16,575 bases of DNA, taken from positions 304 to 16,878 of the forward strand of contig DEIK01000087.1 of assembly GCA_002352425.1 (NCBI GenBank), read 5' to 3'. Source of the DNA: Rhodobacteraceae bacterium UBA2776. GTDB lineage: Bacteria; Pseudomonadota; Alphaproteobacteria; Rhodobacterales; Rhodobacteraceae. The notes beneath the pieces were generated by a model. That model was given only the letters and a program-made list of their open reading frames with translations. It was not told the origin of the DNA and did no database searches. Position 1 is the first letter of the stretch; each line of letters starts with the position of its first letter. The translations under genes and the position numbers were made by a program. Below are positions 6,998 through 15,683 of this stretch, in pieces.

Positions 6998-8089
6998 CTA
7001 CAAAATCCTTTTCCCCTTGGCCTTACCGCGCAGTGTTTCGGCAAACCGGATCGCAGCAGCCACAGCCTGATAATGCTCTGGCCAGATTTCCTGCCCTACT
7101 TCAACATTCGCAAACAACAGGCGCGCGGTAGGTGGATCACGGTGGATAGGAACGCCACCTTCTGCCGCAGCTTCTCTTATCCGGGCGGCAATTTCATCCA
7201 CACCTTTGGCCACGCAAACCGGGGCCGCCCCTGCCTTGCGATCCCATTTTAATGCGACCGCATAATGTTGCGGATTCACGATCACGACATCGGCTTCTGG
7301 AACGTCAGCCAACATTTGGTTCATCGCAATCTCATACCCTTTTTGCCGCCTTTGTTGTTTCACGTGCGGATCGCCTTCGCTTTGCTTTGCTTCATCCGTA
7401 AGCTCTTTGCGTGACATCATATTTTTGCGCGTGTGTTCAGCTTTTTGCCACATGAAATCGACTGCTCCAATTGACAATGCGATGATCAAAATGATCGAAA
7501 GAAACTCCACCACCAATCGCAACAAAACACTGGTCGCTATAGCGGGGTTTAAGTGTACTGTTCCCAAGATCTCGGGCAATTTACTCTTCAGAAAAAACGC
7601 TAAAACGATTGAGTAGATCAGTAGTTTAAAAAAGCTTTTACCAAACTCGAACAACCCGCTGCGCCCGAATTTGTTTTTGGCGTTTGAAAGCGGTGATATA
7701 CGAGACATTTTTGGGTTAAGTTTTTGCGGCGCAACGATGAAGCTGCGCTGTGCCAAAATGTTCAAAAGCACGATCAACCCGGGGATCAAAAACCAAGGTC
7801 CAACCGATGTCATCAAAATCTGCATAACCCCGCCTGAAATCGGTTGTGCGCTGTCTTGAAAAAAGGTTTTGGAAATTTTGTCGGCGTTGTCCACCATCCC
7901 CGCCAAAAGTTGCCCAAAACTGGAAACCGTCGCCGCACCAATTGAAACAGCAACCAACAACACGCCACCATAGGACGCGGCAGTGTTCAAATCTGTTGAA
8001 CGTGCGATTTCGCCTTTTTTACGTGCATCATCGAGCTTCTTTTGCGTTGGCTCAAATTGCTTGCTGTCATCGTCTGAACCGTCGCTCAT
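6998..8089 (-). CDS. flhB: Flagellar export switch protein FlhB
   Basis: FlhB is the membrane switch of the flagellar type III export gate; its self-cleaved cytoplasmic domain changes export from rod/hook to filament substrates. The 363-aa protein shows the N-terminal start seen in the family (EPTQKKLDDARKKGEIARS, 13-31), four membrane segments at about 38-58, 92-113, 152-168 and 188-210, the linker MSRKELTDEAKQSEGDPHVK (225-244) and the cleavage region at N272-P273. Here the motif is NPQH, not the usual NPTH: the residue after proline is glutamine (codon CAA, 7268-7270). The rest of the domain (YAVALKW, DPPTARLLF) is normal. The TAATG overlap with fliR implies coupled translation. Confidence 0.95.
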   Translation of the reverse strand: MSDGSDDDSKQFEPTQKKLDDARKKGEIARSTDLNTAASYGGVLLVAVSIGAATVSSFGQLLAGMVDNADKISKTFFQDSAQPISGGVMQILMTSVGPWFLIPGLIVLLNILAQRSFIVAPQKLNPKMSRISPLSNAKNKFGRSGLFEFGKSFFKLLIYSIVLAFFLKSKLPEILGTVHLNPAIATSVLLRLVVEFLSIILIIALSIGAVDFMWQKAEHTRKNMMSRKELTDEAKQSEGDPHVKQQRRQKGYEIAMNQMLADVPEADVVIVNPQHYAVALKWDRKAGAAPVCVAKGVDEIAARIREAAAEGGVPIHRDPPTARLLFANVEVGQEIWPEHYQAVAAAIRFAETLRGKAKGKRIL

Positions 8090-8868
8090 TAATGCCTCCC
8101 AAACGGGTTTTGCAAAAAGTACGAGAGCGATTCAGACCACACGGCGAGCATCATTGGCATCACCAAGAACATCAAAATTAGCGCTCCTGCGGTAATCGCC
8201 GGTGCCCCGACGAACGCCACCATTAACTGTGGCATTGCGCGATTGATCACACCCAATGCGACATTATAAATCAGGGACGCAATGACAAAGGGTGCCGCCA
8301 GCGTAAAGGCCAAGGCAAACATCTGTGCCACCTGTGCAACTCCCCAGGATTTGAGCATCCCAGCGTTGGGTAATTGGCCGGGAATGAACAGGTCATACGA
8401 TAGGATCATGACTTCGGCGATGCGCACGTGCAGCCCTGTCATAACAGCCAGCGCAAGGCCTCCATAAACCAGCAAGTGACCCATTGCTGGTTGCGGGTCA
8501 ACGCCCGCGCTGCCACCGAAAACCTGCGAAAGCGATGTCGATTGCGCGGCAATTGAGCCAGCCATTTGTAATGCATGGATAAACAGTCGCAAGCCAATTC
8601 CGATTGTTAACCCGGCAAATGTTTCAGTCGCAAGCATGACGGTTAAAACACTTTGATCCCTGGTCAAAGGGTCAACGTGATGCGCGACCGCTGGCGTTAC
8701 GATCGCCGTAAATGCCAAAGCCAATCCAATCCGCACCCTTTGCGGAATCGTCCGCTCGCCGAATGCTGGCAGAACGGCCATCGCAGCACCTACACGCAAG
8801 AAAACGATGATCGCCGTTAACAAGCCCTCCTGGCCAAACTCTTGCAACAGGGAGAGGGCCGCGTTCAT
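8089..8868 (-). CDS. fliR: Flagellar export gate protein FliR
   Basis: FliR forms the entry channel of the flagellar export gate with FliP and FliQ, in the inner membrane inside the basal-body ring. The 259-aa length is normal. About six hydrophobic segments are visible, with conserved blocks such as VFLRVGAAMAVLPAFGERTIPQRVRIGLA (about residues 22-50), the GxxxG-rich helix around GLTIGIGLRLFIHALQMAG, and the C-terminal region around MPQLMVAFVGAPA. The ATG overlaps the flhA stop (ATGA) and its own stop overlaps the flhB start, so flhA-fliR-flhB form a coupled block in the usual order. fliP and fliQ are not in the window. Confidence 0.95.
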   Translation of the reverse strand: MNAALSLLQEFGQEGLLTAIIVFLRVGAAMAVLPAFGERTIPQRVRIGLALAFTAIVTPAVAHHVDPLTRDQSVLTVMLATETFAGLTIGIGLRLFIHALQMAGSIAAQSTSLSQVFGGSAGVDPQPAMGHLLVYGGLALAVMTGLHVRIAEVMILSYDLFIPGQLPNAGMLKSWGVAQVAQMFALAFTLAAPFVIASLIYNVALGVINRAMPQLMVAFVGAPAITAGALILMFLVMPMMLAVWSESLSYFLQNPFGRH

Positions 8869-10964
8869 GCCGAAACCAATCCAACCAGCGAAGGCCTGGC
8901 CTCTATGCCAATTTCCTCAAAAGAGAGCACCGGATTCGTGATCCCTTTTGCGGACAATACCGTTCTCAAAAATCGACGTCGATGCCGCGGCGTTGCAATC
9001 GCGGGATAGATGCCCGTTTCAGATGCCCGCGCCAGCTTTTCAGCCACACCATTTGCCAGTCTGTTAAATTCATCAGGTGGTAACGCGACATCGCCATACC
9101 CGCGTTCGCCTTCGATTTGGTAGGTCGTAAAAGCTTGCTCCCATTCCGGCGCCAACTGAACGAGCGGAATTGTACCATCTTCGCGTTTTATCTCCGCGAC
9201 CATCTGAAATCCCAGCCGTTGTCGTACATGCTCGCAAATAGCCTCCGGGGGAGCCTGTGATGGGCGCGCTTCGGCGATGGCCTCCAGTATCAGCGGAAGG
9301 TTTCGTACCGAAACCCGCTCTTCTAGCAACAAACGCATTACCGTTAACAGCAAATCTACAGGTACCTTATCCGGCATCAACTCGTCCAGCATCCTGCGGT
9401 TAGCTTCGGCCCTCTGTCCGTCCGACAGGTTTACAAACTCATCTAGCAATCGGCGCAATGCCCTTAGCGTGAGCAACCGCGAGAAATTCTGTTTTATCAC
9501 TTCCAATAGATGCGTTGCCAAAACTTCTGTGGCCGTCACAATCGTAGCGCCGGATAGGGCGGCCTCTTCTTGATTTTCCGCCGAAATCCAACGGGCGGGT
9601 GCCCCATAAACCGGCTCTTTGACGTTCTCTCCTGCTGGTAAAATGTCGGGCCCGTCAGGTAATAATGCCAGCGCCTGATCAGCATGCAATCGGTCACGGA
9701 CCTGTTCAACTCCTTGAACCTTCACCACATATGTGCCGGCTGGCAATGATGCATCGTCAGTCAGGCGAATTTCTGGTAAAATCAGCCCAAAGGACGAGGC
9801 CACATGCGTACGCATATTTGCGATGCGTGCGTCCAGCCCCGTAGCTGGATCCAACACCATGCTGACCAAATCAGGCGCAAATTCGACATGGATGTCATCC
9901 AAGTCCAACAAGTCCCCAATCGGAGTGTTGGGGACCTGTTCTTCAACACTCATGGTGGCCTTTTGGTCTTGCTCTTTTTTGTGCTTAGCTGCGCGCGCCA
10001 TGATCGCCGCGCTTGCACCAAGGGTGATCGAACCGATAATAAACGGCAAAAACGGAAGGCCCGGAACCAGAGCAAACAAACCCATCAACATAGCGACCGT
10101 ATAGAGGGCTGGCGGATACCGCCCTAGCTGCGCAACAATTTCAAGATCAGCAGAACCTTTCGTGCCGCCCCGCGCCAACAACAATGCGGACGCAATCGAT
10201 ATAATGACCGCAGGAATCTGCGTGACGAGCCCATCCCCAACCGTCAAGATGGAGTAGGTTTCAAACGCCACAGACAAGGGCATACCATGCATGGTGACAC
10301 CCATGATCAAGCCCATCACAAAGTTTAACAGTGTGATTAAAAGGCCAGCAATAGCATCACCTTTGACGAATTTTGACGCCCCGTCGAGTGACCCGAAAAA
10401 CGTTGTTTCTGCCTGCTCTTTTTCGCGCCGCTCTTTGGCTTCTTTGTGGTCGATCGCTCCGGCAGACATGTCGCTGTCAATCGCCAACTGTTTACCTGGC
10501 ATTCCATCCAGTGCAAACCGCGCGCCGACCTCTGCCATACGCGCCGCCCCCTTGGTGATGACGATGAAATTCACAATGATCAGCACGCCAAAAACCACGA
10601 GCCCCATGAAAACGCTACCGCCCATCACAAAGTTGGCAAACCCTTCAATGACGTCGCCCGCCGCCCCTGTGCCTGTATGGCCTTCGCCAATGATTAGTTT
10701 TGTTGAGGACACATTCAACGATAAACGCAACATCAAGGAGGCAAGTAAAACAGTTGGGAAAGCTGAAAACTCCAATGGGCGTTCAATGAAAAGAGTTATG
10801 GTAAACATCAAAATTGCCAATGCAAAAGATGCAGCCAGTCCGACATCCAAAACCCAAGACGGCATTGGCAAAATCATCATGACAATGATGGCCATTAACG
10901 CCAGCGCCAACAAAATGGTTGGTTGGAAAACCGTTGCGAGCGAAAACTGTGGCTTATCCATCAT
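8865..10964 (-). CDS. flhA: Flagellar export gate protein FlhA
   Basis: FlhA is the largest export-gate protein; its nonameric cytoplasmic ring docks chaperone-substrate complexes and FliJ. The 699-aa protein has about eight membrane segments in its first 330 residues and the FHIPEP family signature at 142-169, with EVGARFALDGMPGKQ. The cytoplasmic domain fills residues 340-699 and has normal length. Translation can begin at either of two adjacent ATGs (10964 or 10961); GAGGTC upstream serves both. The start overlaps the end of the transglycosylase gene by 11 bases, placing the two genes in one unit. A 225-aa open frame on the opposite strand is a shadow. Confidence 0.97.
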   Translation of the reverse strand: MMDKPQFSLATVFQPTILLALALMAIIVMMILPMPSWVLDVGLAASFALAILMFTITLFIERPLEFSAFPTVLLASLMLRLSLNVSSTKLIIGEGHTGTGAAGDVIEGFANFVMGGSVFMGLVVFGVLIIVNFIVITKGAARMAEVGARFALDGMPGKQLAIDSDMSAGAIDHKEAKERREKEQAETTFFGSLDGASKFVKGDAIAGLLITLLNFVMGLIMGVTMHGMPLSVAFETYSILTVGDGLVTQIPAVIISIASALLLARGGTKGSADLEIVAQLGRYPPALYTVAMLMGLFALVPGLPFLPFIIGSITLGASAAIMARAAKHKKEQDQKATMSVEEQVPNTPIGDLLDLDDIHVEFAPDLVSMVLDPATGLDARIANMRTHVASSFGLILPEIRLTDDASLPAGTYVVKVQGVEQVRDRLHADQALALLPDGPDILPAGENVKEPVYGAPARWISAENQEEAALSGATIVTATEVLATHLLEVIKQNFSRLLTLRALRRLLDEFVNLSDGQRAEANRRMLDELMPDKVPVDLLLTVMRLLLEERVSVRNLPLILEAIAEARPSQAPPEAICEHVRQRLGFQMVAEIKREDGTIPLVQLAPEWEQAFTTYQIEGERGYGDVALPPDEFNRLANGVAEKLARASETGIYPAIATPRHRRRFLRTVLSAKGITNPVLSFEEIGIEARPSLVGLVSA

Positions 10965-11760
10965 CTGACCTCACAGGAATCAGGCGACCAGCGGATCCTT
11001 GTCCCCCTAAAGAGACCAGCGATCCAAGTGTGTGTGCGTTGCTGTTTTGTTGCAAAAGCGGGTAATTGTTTACGCGTATTTCTTTCGGCCTTGGTGTGTA
11101 CGAAGTTGTTTCTACCGACGATATCGCAGACGGGGGTGTAGCGGTGTTGTTCAGCAAGGCTGCCCGAAAGGCATTGAATCGCTTTTCATATTTCTCGGCA
11201 TACTTTTGTGTGCGCGAATGATATGCGCCCGCGGCCTCACTCCAATCGCCTTTTTCTTGAAAAAGGTCTAACAAAAATTTCGCTGCGTAGAGCGCATTTG
11301 GATTTGGGTCGAACATCTCTTCAATCGAGGCAAATTGCTGCCCGTGCCATTTGTAGTTTATTTGAAAGCAACCTACGTCGAAACTTCGAGCACCACGTTT
11401 GTAGTTCTTGTAAACATAGGCTCTTGCCTCATCTTCACTGTCGAACCAAACCCCTTTCCCTTCCATATTCACCGTCCAGGGCCACGGGCGCATAACACCC
11501 GTTCTTTTACGCCCAGTCTCGGTAAGAGATATCGCCTGCAAGACGGATAACGGAACGCCCGTTTCTTGTGCGGCATAAGCGGCGGCTTGGTCACAGATGT
11601 GCGAGAGGTCTTGCGTTGCGAGTGCGCGCAATGGAAAGTTAACTGCCAAAACCAATGCGACAATACCTATGAACCGGCTGACCAATCCACGCAGGTTTAT
11701 CTGTGAGATAACCGGCTTGCCTACCCGTTCAACTTCAACACTCAATGCTATTCTAGCCAT
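10954..11760 (-). CDS. Lytic transglycosylase, SltF-like (flagellar)
   Basis: This is a periplasmic peptidoglycan-cleaving enzyme of the SLT/lysozyme-like fold. Numbered from the ATG at 11758-11760, the catalytic glutamate is E81 in SLTETGRKR, followed by the family blocks GCFQINY (130-136), W at 138, and AYHSRT (179-184). A hydrophobic segment at about 28-45 ending in ALA before TQD suggests a signal peptide with an unusually long N-terminal stretch. A TTG two codons upstream (11766) is a less likely start. The long leader also allows a start further in, at a GTG. Position inside the flagellar operon, just before flhA, points to opening the cell wall for the rod, as SltF does in Rhodobacter sphaeroides; that assignment is inference. 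The C-terminal 60 residues are polar and possibly disordered. Confidence 0.85.
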   Translation of the reverse strand: MARIALSVEVERVGKPVISQINLRGLVSRFIGIVALVLAVNFPLRALATQDLSHICDQAAAYAAQETGVPLSVLQAISLTETGRKRTGVMRPWPWTVNMEGKGVWFDSEDEARAYVYKNYKRGARSFDVGCFQINYKWHGQQFASIEEMFDPNPNALYAAKFLLDLFQEKGDWSEAAGAYHSRTQKYAEKYEKRFNAFRAALLNNTATPPSAISSVETTSYTPRPKEIRVNNYPLLQQNSNAHTLGSLVSLGGQGSAGRLIPVRSDDG

Positions 11761-11779
11761 ATTCAACGCAATTCTTGCT

Positions 11780-11795
11780 GTGATTTCTCAATCAC
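11780..11795. other. Perfect inverted repeat GTGATT-TCTC-AATCAC
   Basis: A 6-bp perfect stem with a 4-base loop lies in the 77-base gap between the AMIN/TPR gene and the transglycosylase gene, about 20 bases before the latter's ATG. There is no T-run after it on the - strand. It could be an RNA hairpin that tunes translation or stability at one of the only two sizeable gaps in the operon, or an operator half-site pair. Confidence 0.4.
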
Positions 11796-11837
11796 GTTAC
11801 GCCACAAGCCTTTAGAAAAAGTTATTTAAAATGGTGG

Positions 11838-14147
11838 CTATGAGCCTTCTTGCTCAACAACTGGATATTCTTCTAGCAGTCGCCCAATGGATTGCCGCTC
11901 TTCCTCACTTTTTGACAACAAAAATGTATCATAAGCTATTGTTCCAGTGATGGTAGGATCTGCTTCATCTTCAATTGGTCCTTGTGACAACATTACCTTT
12001 GCTGCCGTTTGTTCTGCCTCTGATCCAATTTCCTCCAGTTGTGTCCAATCTTCGGCGCGCCATATTGCCGACTTTTGATTTTCTGGGTCTTGCAGTCGTT
12101 TGTATTCTTGCGCTGCGGCCGAATAATTACCTGAACTTTCATAGGCCAAGGCCCTCACTCTGGCCGCCTCGTCACCCACCACATTCTCTAACGTCTTCAA
12201 TGCCTGATTCGCTTGTCCCTTCAACACGCGTGCATGCGCAAGTATAACGCGATCATCGGCCGTTGGTGAAACTGGGGCCGCCAATATCATCTCGGCTTTT
12301 GTAGGCCACCCTTCTTTCAACAGCCGCAGCGCCAACTTTCGACGAGTCTGACGCGGAATATTCTGGTGCGCCAACTCATCCTTCGCCGAAAATACAAACT
12401 GCAAAAATACTGCCTCTGAAGCTTGCTGCGCTAGATTTTCTAAAACGGCTTGCCATGTTGCTGTTTTTTTCTGCTCACCCAATCTCTCATATGATTCCAA
12501 CTCAAGTAGACCGTCCAAAGCTTCTAAGAAATGATTGCCTTGGCCCAACGACTCGACCGTCAATCGTTTCAACTCCGCAGCTATCTTTGTATCTTGTTGC
12601 TCGAAAATATAGGATTCTGCGGTTGCCAGTATTTTGGGGTCAATTTTTTCACCCTTTCGCAACCGAACCTCAAGAAGCTCGATGAGCGCCCTCGGCGCCG
12701 CGCCTTGGTCGCTCACAATTATCTCTTCTAATTTGTGCTCTGCAGACGCATCCTTCCCTCGCTCAATATCCAATTGCGCATCAAGCAGGTGAAACTCTGC
12801 GCCCGACTCCCCGGGCGCGCGCGCAATTGCATTTCTTAATGCGCGCGCCGTTTCAATATCTCCTGATGTAACAAATTTTTGCGCCAACGGTGGTCCAAGA
12901 AGCCGCCTGAGATGAACAGGCAATCCAGAAAAAGCTCCGAGTATTGATTTGGTATTAATTTGACCCTGATTTGATAGCGAAGGTGTGGCGAGCGCCGCCC
13001 ACAAAGCCGCCGCTGAATCGCACCCCAATTGTTTGGACATTTCAGTGGGGTGATCAAAAGTTAACCCGTCAACAATTCCTGCCATCACTTTGAGCGTGTC
13101 TTCGGCCTCCAGCGCCACATCAAATGAAGTCAGAACATTCAATGCCTCAGCCCCAAATCCAGCATAAATATAGGCCTTTACCAAGCCCTGTACCGCCTGT
13201 GGGTCAATTTGATCAAACTCACCCGAAATGACCCTACGTTGACTGGAAATTCGGGCAAGCACGGAACCTTCATTGCCCCACTCCGATACATTGAACAATG
13301 CCTCTGGAGCGCACCGTTCTCCATTGTTCGTCATCAGGTTTTGCCTAAGAAAACCTTCAAATTCCCGATCTATGCTGCTTTCAATATGGATATTGCTATG
13401 TGGTTTGGCAATTGGAACTGACGGCGCCCGCGCTGTAGTTTCAGTTTCAGCCTGCTGACTAGACTCATTCAGCACCGGGTCCGAAATATTAGCATCCAAC
13501 AATCCTTGTGAGGCAGCGCGACCAATCTGTTGTAGAATCTCCGACTGCATCTTAGAAACCTGTTGGGTGGGTGTCCGCAACTTCTCTTCTAATCCTACGC
13601 CAAATAAGCCCACTTGTGGAGCGGCCGAAACCTGTGCCTTTGGCGACCTCAGTGGAAGCACCAAGGCTGGTCGGTCTTTTGAAATTTCAGTTGGTGTGGG
13701 CAAGTTATTTACAAGCGTCTGCTCTCGTGCCTGTTGGTCGGAAGTCAATTCATCTGCGCCAAATGGCGTCTCAAATTGAGCTTCCGGCGGCGGCTTTCCA
13801 TCCTTCACGTCCACAACCAATAACCCTGGTCTGAACTCAAATGCATCTGCATGACAGTCGCAATCCAGATCAATTGTAATACGTGTATTATCTTCTGAAA
13901 CAGATAAGTTCTTTACCCTGTCACGTGGAATTCGGCGAAACACATCGGAAATGTCAATCTCAGAGGAAATACCCTGCATCCGCACTTCATATCCCTGTTC
14001 AACACGGCCCATTTCCCACTCAATTTGCCCCGAGAACTCAAATGCCAATCGCGAAAAGTCAGTATGCTCACCGGAACGAACGGTAACACGTTGCGCAAAG
14101 CCCACCACGGGGATGCTCAGAAATAACAGGAACACAAGTAAACGCAT
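11838..14147 (-). CDS. Periplasmic AMIN-like/TPR-like protein of the flagellar operon
   Basis: This 769-aa protein has a clear signal peptide (1-18, cleavage before Q19). Residues 19-115 form a beta-rich domain (FSRLAFEFSG, YEVRMQG, RITIDLDCDC, LLVVDVKDG) that resembles AMIN domains, which bind peptidoglycan or localise proteins in the envelope. It contains a C96-x-C98 pair. Residues about 116-270 are polar and proline/glutamine-rich, probably a flexible linker. From about 280 to the end the protein is helical with alanine-rich, TPR-like pairs, such as AYIYAGFGAEALNVL and ALAYESSGNYSAAAQEYKRL. I recall similar uncharacterised proteins in Rhodobacteraceae flagellar loci. It begins in a TAATG overlap with motA, so it is made together with the stator protein and may be a periplasmic motor scaffold (inference). 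Confidence 0.75.
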   Translation of the reverse strand: MRLLVFLLFLSIPVVGFAQRVTVRSGEHTDFSRLAFEFSGQIEWEMGRVEQGYEVRMQGISSEIDISDVFRRIPRDRVKNLSVSEDNTRITIDLDCDCHADAFEFRPGLLVVDVKDGKPPPEAQFETPFGADELTSDQQAREQTLVNNLPTPTEISKDRPALVLPLRSPKAQVSAAPQVGLFGVGLEEKLRTPTQQVSKMQSEILQQIGRAASQGLLDANISDPVLNESSQQAETETTARAPSVPIAKPHSNIHIESSIDREFEGFLRQNLMTNNGERCAPEALFNVSEWGNEGSVLARISSQRRVISGEFDQIDPQAVQGLVKAYIYAGFGAEALNVLTSFDVALEAEDTLKVMAGIVDGLTFDHPTEMSKQLGCDSAAALWAALATPSLSNQGQINTKSILGAFSGLPVHLRRLLGPPLAQKFVTSGDIETARALRNAIARAPGESGAEFHLLDAQLDIERGKDASAEHKLEEIIVSDQGAAPRALIELLEVRLRKGEKIDPKILATAESYIFEQQDTKIAAELKRLTVESLGQGNHFLEALDGLLELESYERLGEQKKTATWQAVLENLAQQASEAVFLQFVFSAKDELAHQNIPRQTRRKLALRLLKEGWPTKAEMILAAPVSPTADDRVILAHARVLKGQANQALKTLENVVGDEAARVRALAYESSGNYSAAAQEYKRLQDPENQKSAIWRAEDWTQLEEIGSEAEQTAAKVMLSQGPIEDEADPTITGTIAYDTFLLSKSEEERQSIGRLLEEYPVVEQEGS

Positions 14148-15016
14148 TATGCTGCTTCCTGCTTAACAGCTTTCAATGCTTCTTCCAGGTCTCCATAATC
14201 AGGGCGGCAATGACCCGGCACATTTTGACGCCCCACTTCAATGCAAATATTTGTTGCGTGCTTATACAAATTCGCAACCAATACTTCCCGAATGAGCAGA
14301 TAGAAATGTTCGTCTTCCTCGACAATTGCTTTCACTTTTCCGGCAAACGGACCGACCAATCCATAAGCAAGGAAAATCCCAAGAAACGTCCCGACCAGCG
14401 CGCCACCAATCAGTTTACCCAAAATTTCAGGTGGCTGATCGAGCGAACCCATTGTCTTAATAATCCCCAAAACCGCCGCGACAATCCCCAAGGCTGGCAA
14501 CGCATCGGCCAAACTTTGCAGCGCATGGCTGGAATGAAGCGCGTGGTGCATCGTGGCCGTCATGCGCTTCTCTAATACTTCTTCGACCTGATAAGGGTCA
14601 TCATAATTCATTGAGGCGGAACGAAGCGTGTCACAGATCAAAGCCACAGCCTCTGCATCCCCCAAAATTTTCGGATACCGCGAAAATATCGACGATTCAT
14701 TCGGTGCTTCAATGTGTTCTTCCAGACCTACGGGGTTTTGGCGTGCAAACCGGATTAACTCGAACAGCAAACACAACAAATCCTGATAGTCATGATGTTT
14801 CCAAGTCGGCCCCTTAAAAACTTTGCCCAAATCTTTGAGTGTTTGTTTGATTTGAGAAATATCGTTACCAATCAGAAACGAACCAATCCCCGCGCCACCG
14901 ATCATCGTCAACTCAAACGGGGCGGCTTTGAGGATAATACCCATCTTGCCTCCAGCGGCCAAAAAGCCACCAAAGACCATGACAAATATCATGACAATTC
15001 CAACAATTCCAAGCAT
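14147..15016 (-). CDS. motA: Flagellar motor stator protein MotA
   Basis: MotA, with MotB, forms the ion-driven stator that turns the flagellum. The 289-aa protein has the usual four membrane helices at about 2-22, 34-50, 168-190 and 203-225, separated by a large cytoplasmic domain (51-167). The functional prolines are visible: P174 in DALPALG before helix 3 and P223 in GLVGPFAG at the end of helix 4. The cytoplasmic loop has EAPNESSIFSRYP (103-115), the region that contacts FliG. GGAG eight bases upstream supports the ATG at 15014-15016. No motB is found here; it must lie elsewhere in the genome, as the neighbouring genes are accounted for. Confidence 0.93.
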   Translation of the reverse strand: MLGIVGIVMIFVMVFGGFLAAGGKMGIILKAAPFELTMIGGAGIGSFLIGNDISQIKQTLKDLGKVFKGPTWKHHDYQDLLCLLFELIRFARQNPVGLEEHIEAPNESSIFSRYPKILGDAEAVALICDTLRSASMNYDDPYQVEEVLEKRMTATMHHALHSSHALQSLADALPALGIVAAVLGIIKTMGSLDQPPEILGKLIGGALVGTFLGIFLAYGLVGPFAGKVKAIVEEDEHFYLLIREVLVANLYKHATNICIEVGRQNVPGHCRPDYGDLEEALKAVKQEAA

Positions 15017-15041
15017 TCATATTTCTCCGCATAGACAGTTT

Positions 15042-15056
15042 GTCTCGCAACGAGAC
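15042..15056. other. Perfect inverted repeat GTCTCG-CAA-CGAGAC
   Basis: A 6-bp perfect stem with a 3-base loop sits in the 67-base gap between the MotE-like gene and motA, 26 bases before the motA ATG. The stem is GC-rich, but no T-run follows on the - strand. It may be an RNA hairpin setting the relative output of motA, or a binding site for a dimeric regulator. Together with the repeat at 11780-11795 it occupies one of the two largest gaps of the unit. Confidence 0.45.
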
Positions 15057-15083
15057 TCGCAGATTGGTGTTAAGAAACCCTCT

Positions 15084-15683
15084 TTATTCTGTCGGAACCT
15101 GTGCATTTCGCCCGGCCAAAATGACACTGATTGAATAGGCTTTGGCGGGAGTTAGGCCCGCAAGTATAGAGGCGGCCGCATCGGGCCGCATCCGGCCCAG
15201 AAACCCGGCTGAAAACTGCGGATCCATTTCTTCAAACAAGGGAATCGCATTTTTTGACTTCATATTTTCATAGACGGATGTCAGGTTCGAAAGATCATCT
15301 TCGGCGGCCGTATCTGCCAATGCCATCGTCGCTTTTAGATTGCTTTCCGCTTCTATCAAAGCTGCCAGATTGCGTTTCATATTAACCTCGGCGACGCCCA
15401 GTGCCTGCAACCTGTTTGTAAGCGATTCTTCTCTCTCCAGAACCCGCCCTTCGCGTTGTTTGATTGCCAATATCAGATCGCTTATACCCTTGTCGTTTTC
15501 GCAGGTTTGCGGCAATTGCACCTCATCTTTTTCGCTATGGCTTAGGGCTTCGACCTCGCGCGCGATTGCGGAACCTGTGCCAGACCCCAACCGCAACAAC
15601 CCTGATGCCAAAAAGAATCCGGCAATCAAAATCAACGCACTGCGGCCACCTTTGCGTTTCTTTTTGCGCTTGTCCTTAGTCAT
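15084..15683 (-). CDS. MotE-like flagellar protein
   Basis: This is a 199-aa single-pass membrane protein. It has a lysine/arginine-rich start (1-13), a membrane helix at about 14-32, a coiled-coil region (about 70-125) and a compact C-terminal helical domain (130-192) with the MgtE N-terminal-like pattern YENMKSKNAIPLFEEMDP followed by AGFLGRMRPDAAASILAGL. In Sinorhizobium, MotE is a periplasmic chaperone for the motility protein MotC; whether this protein does the same is unknown, and no motC is visible. The topology (basic N-terminus inside) puts the coiled coil and C-terminal domain in the periplasm. Its ATG overlaps the previous stop (ATGA). A 67-base gap with a hairpin separates it from motA. 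Confidence 0.8.
   Translation of the reverse strand: MTKDKRKKKRKGGRSALILIAGFFLASGLLRLGSGTGSAIAREVEALSHSEKDEVQLPQTCENDKGISDLILAIKQREGRVLEREESLTNRLQALGVAEVNMKRNLAALIEAESNLKATMALADTAAEDDLSNLTSVYENMKSKNAIPLFEEMDPQFSAGFLGRMRPDAAASILAGLTPAKAYSISVILAGRNAQVPTE

Noticed and set aside
10291..10968. 225-aa open frame on the + strand opposite flhA
   Set aside because: It mirrors the membrane-segment codons of flhA. Its composition is serine, proline, threonine and asparagine-rich, and it shows no domain.
15070..15084. CtrA-like box (TTAA-N7-TTAA) before motA
   Set aside because: The spacing is right, but the second half reads TCTT, only two of four matches. One half-site is expected by chance in AT-rich gaps.
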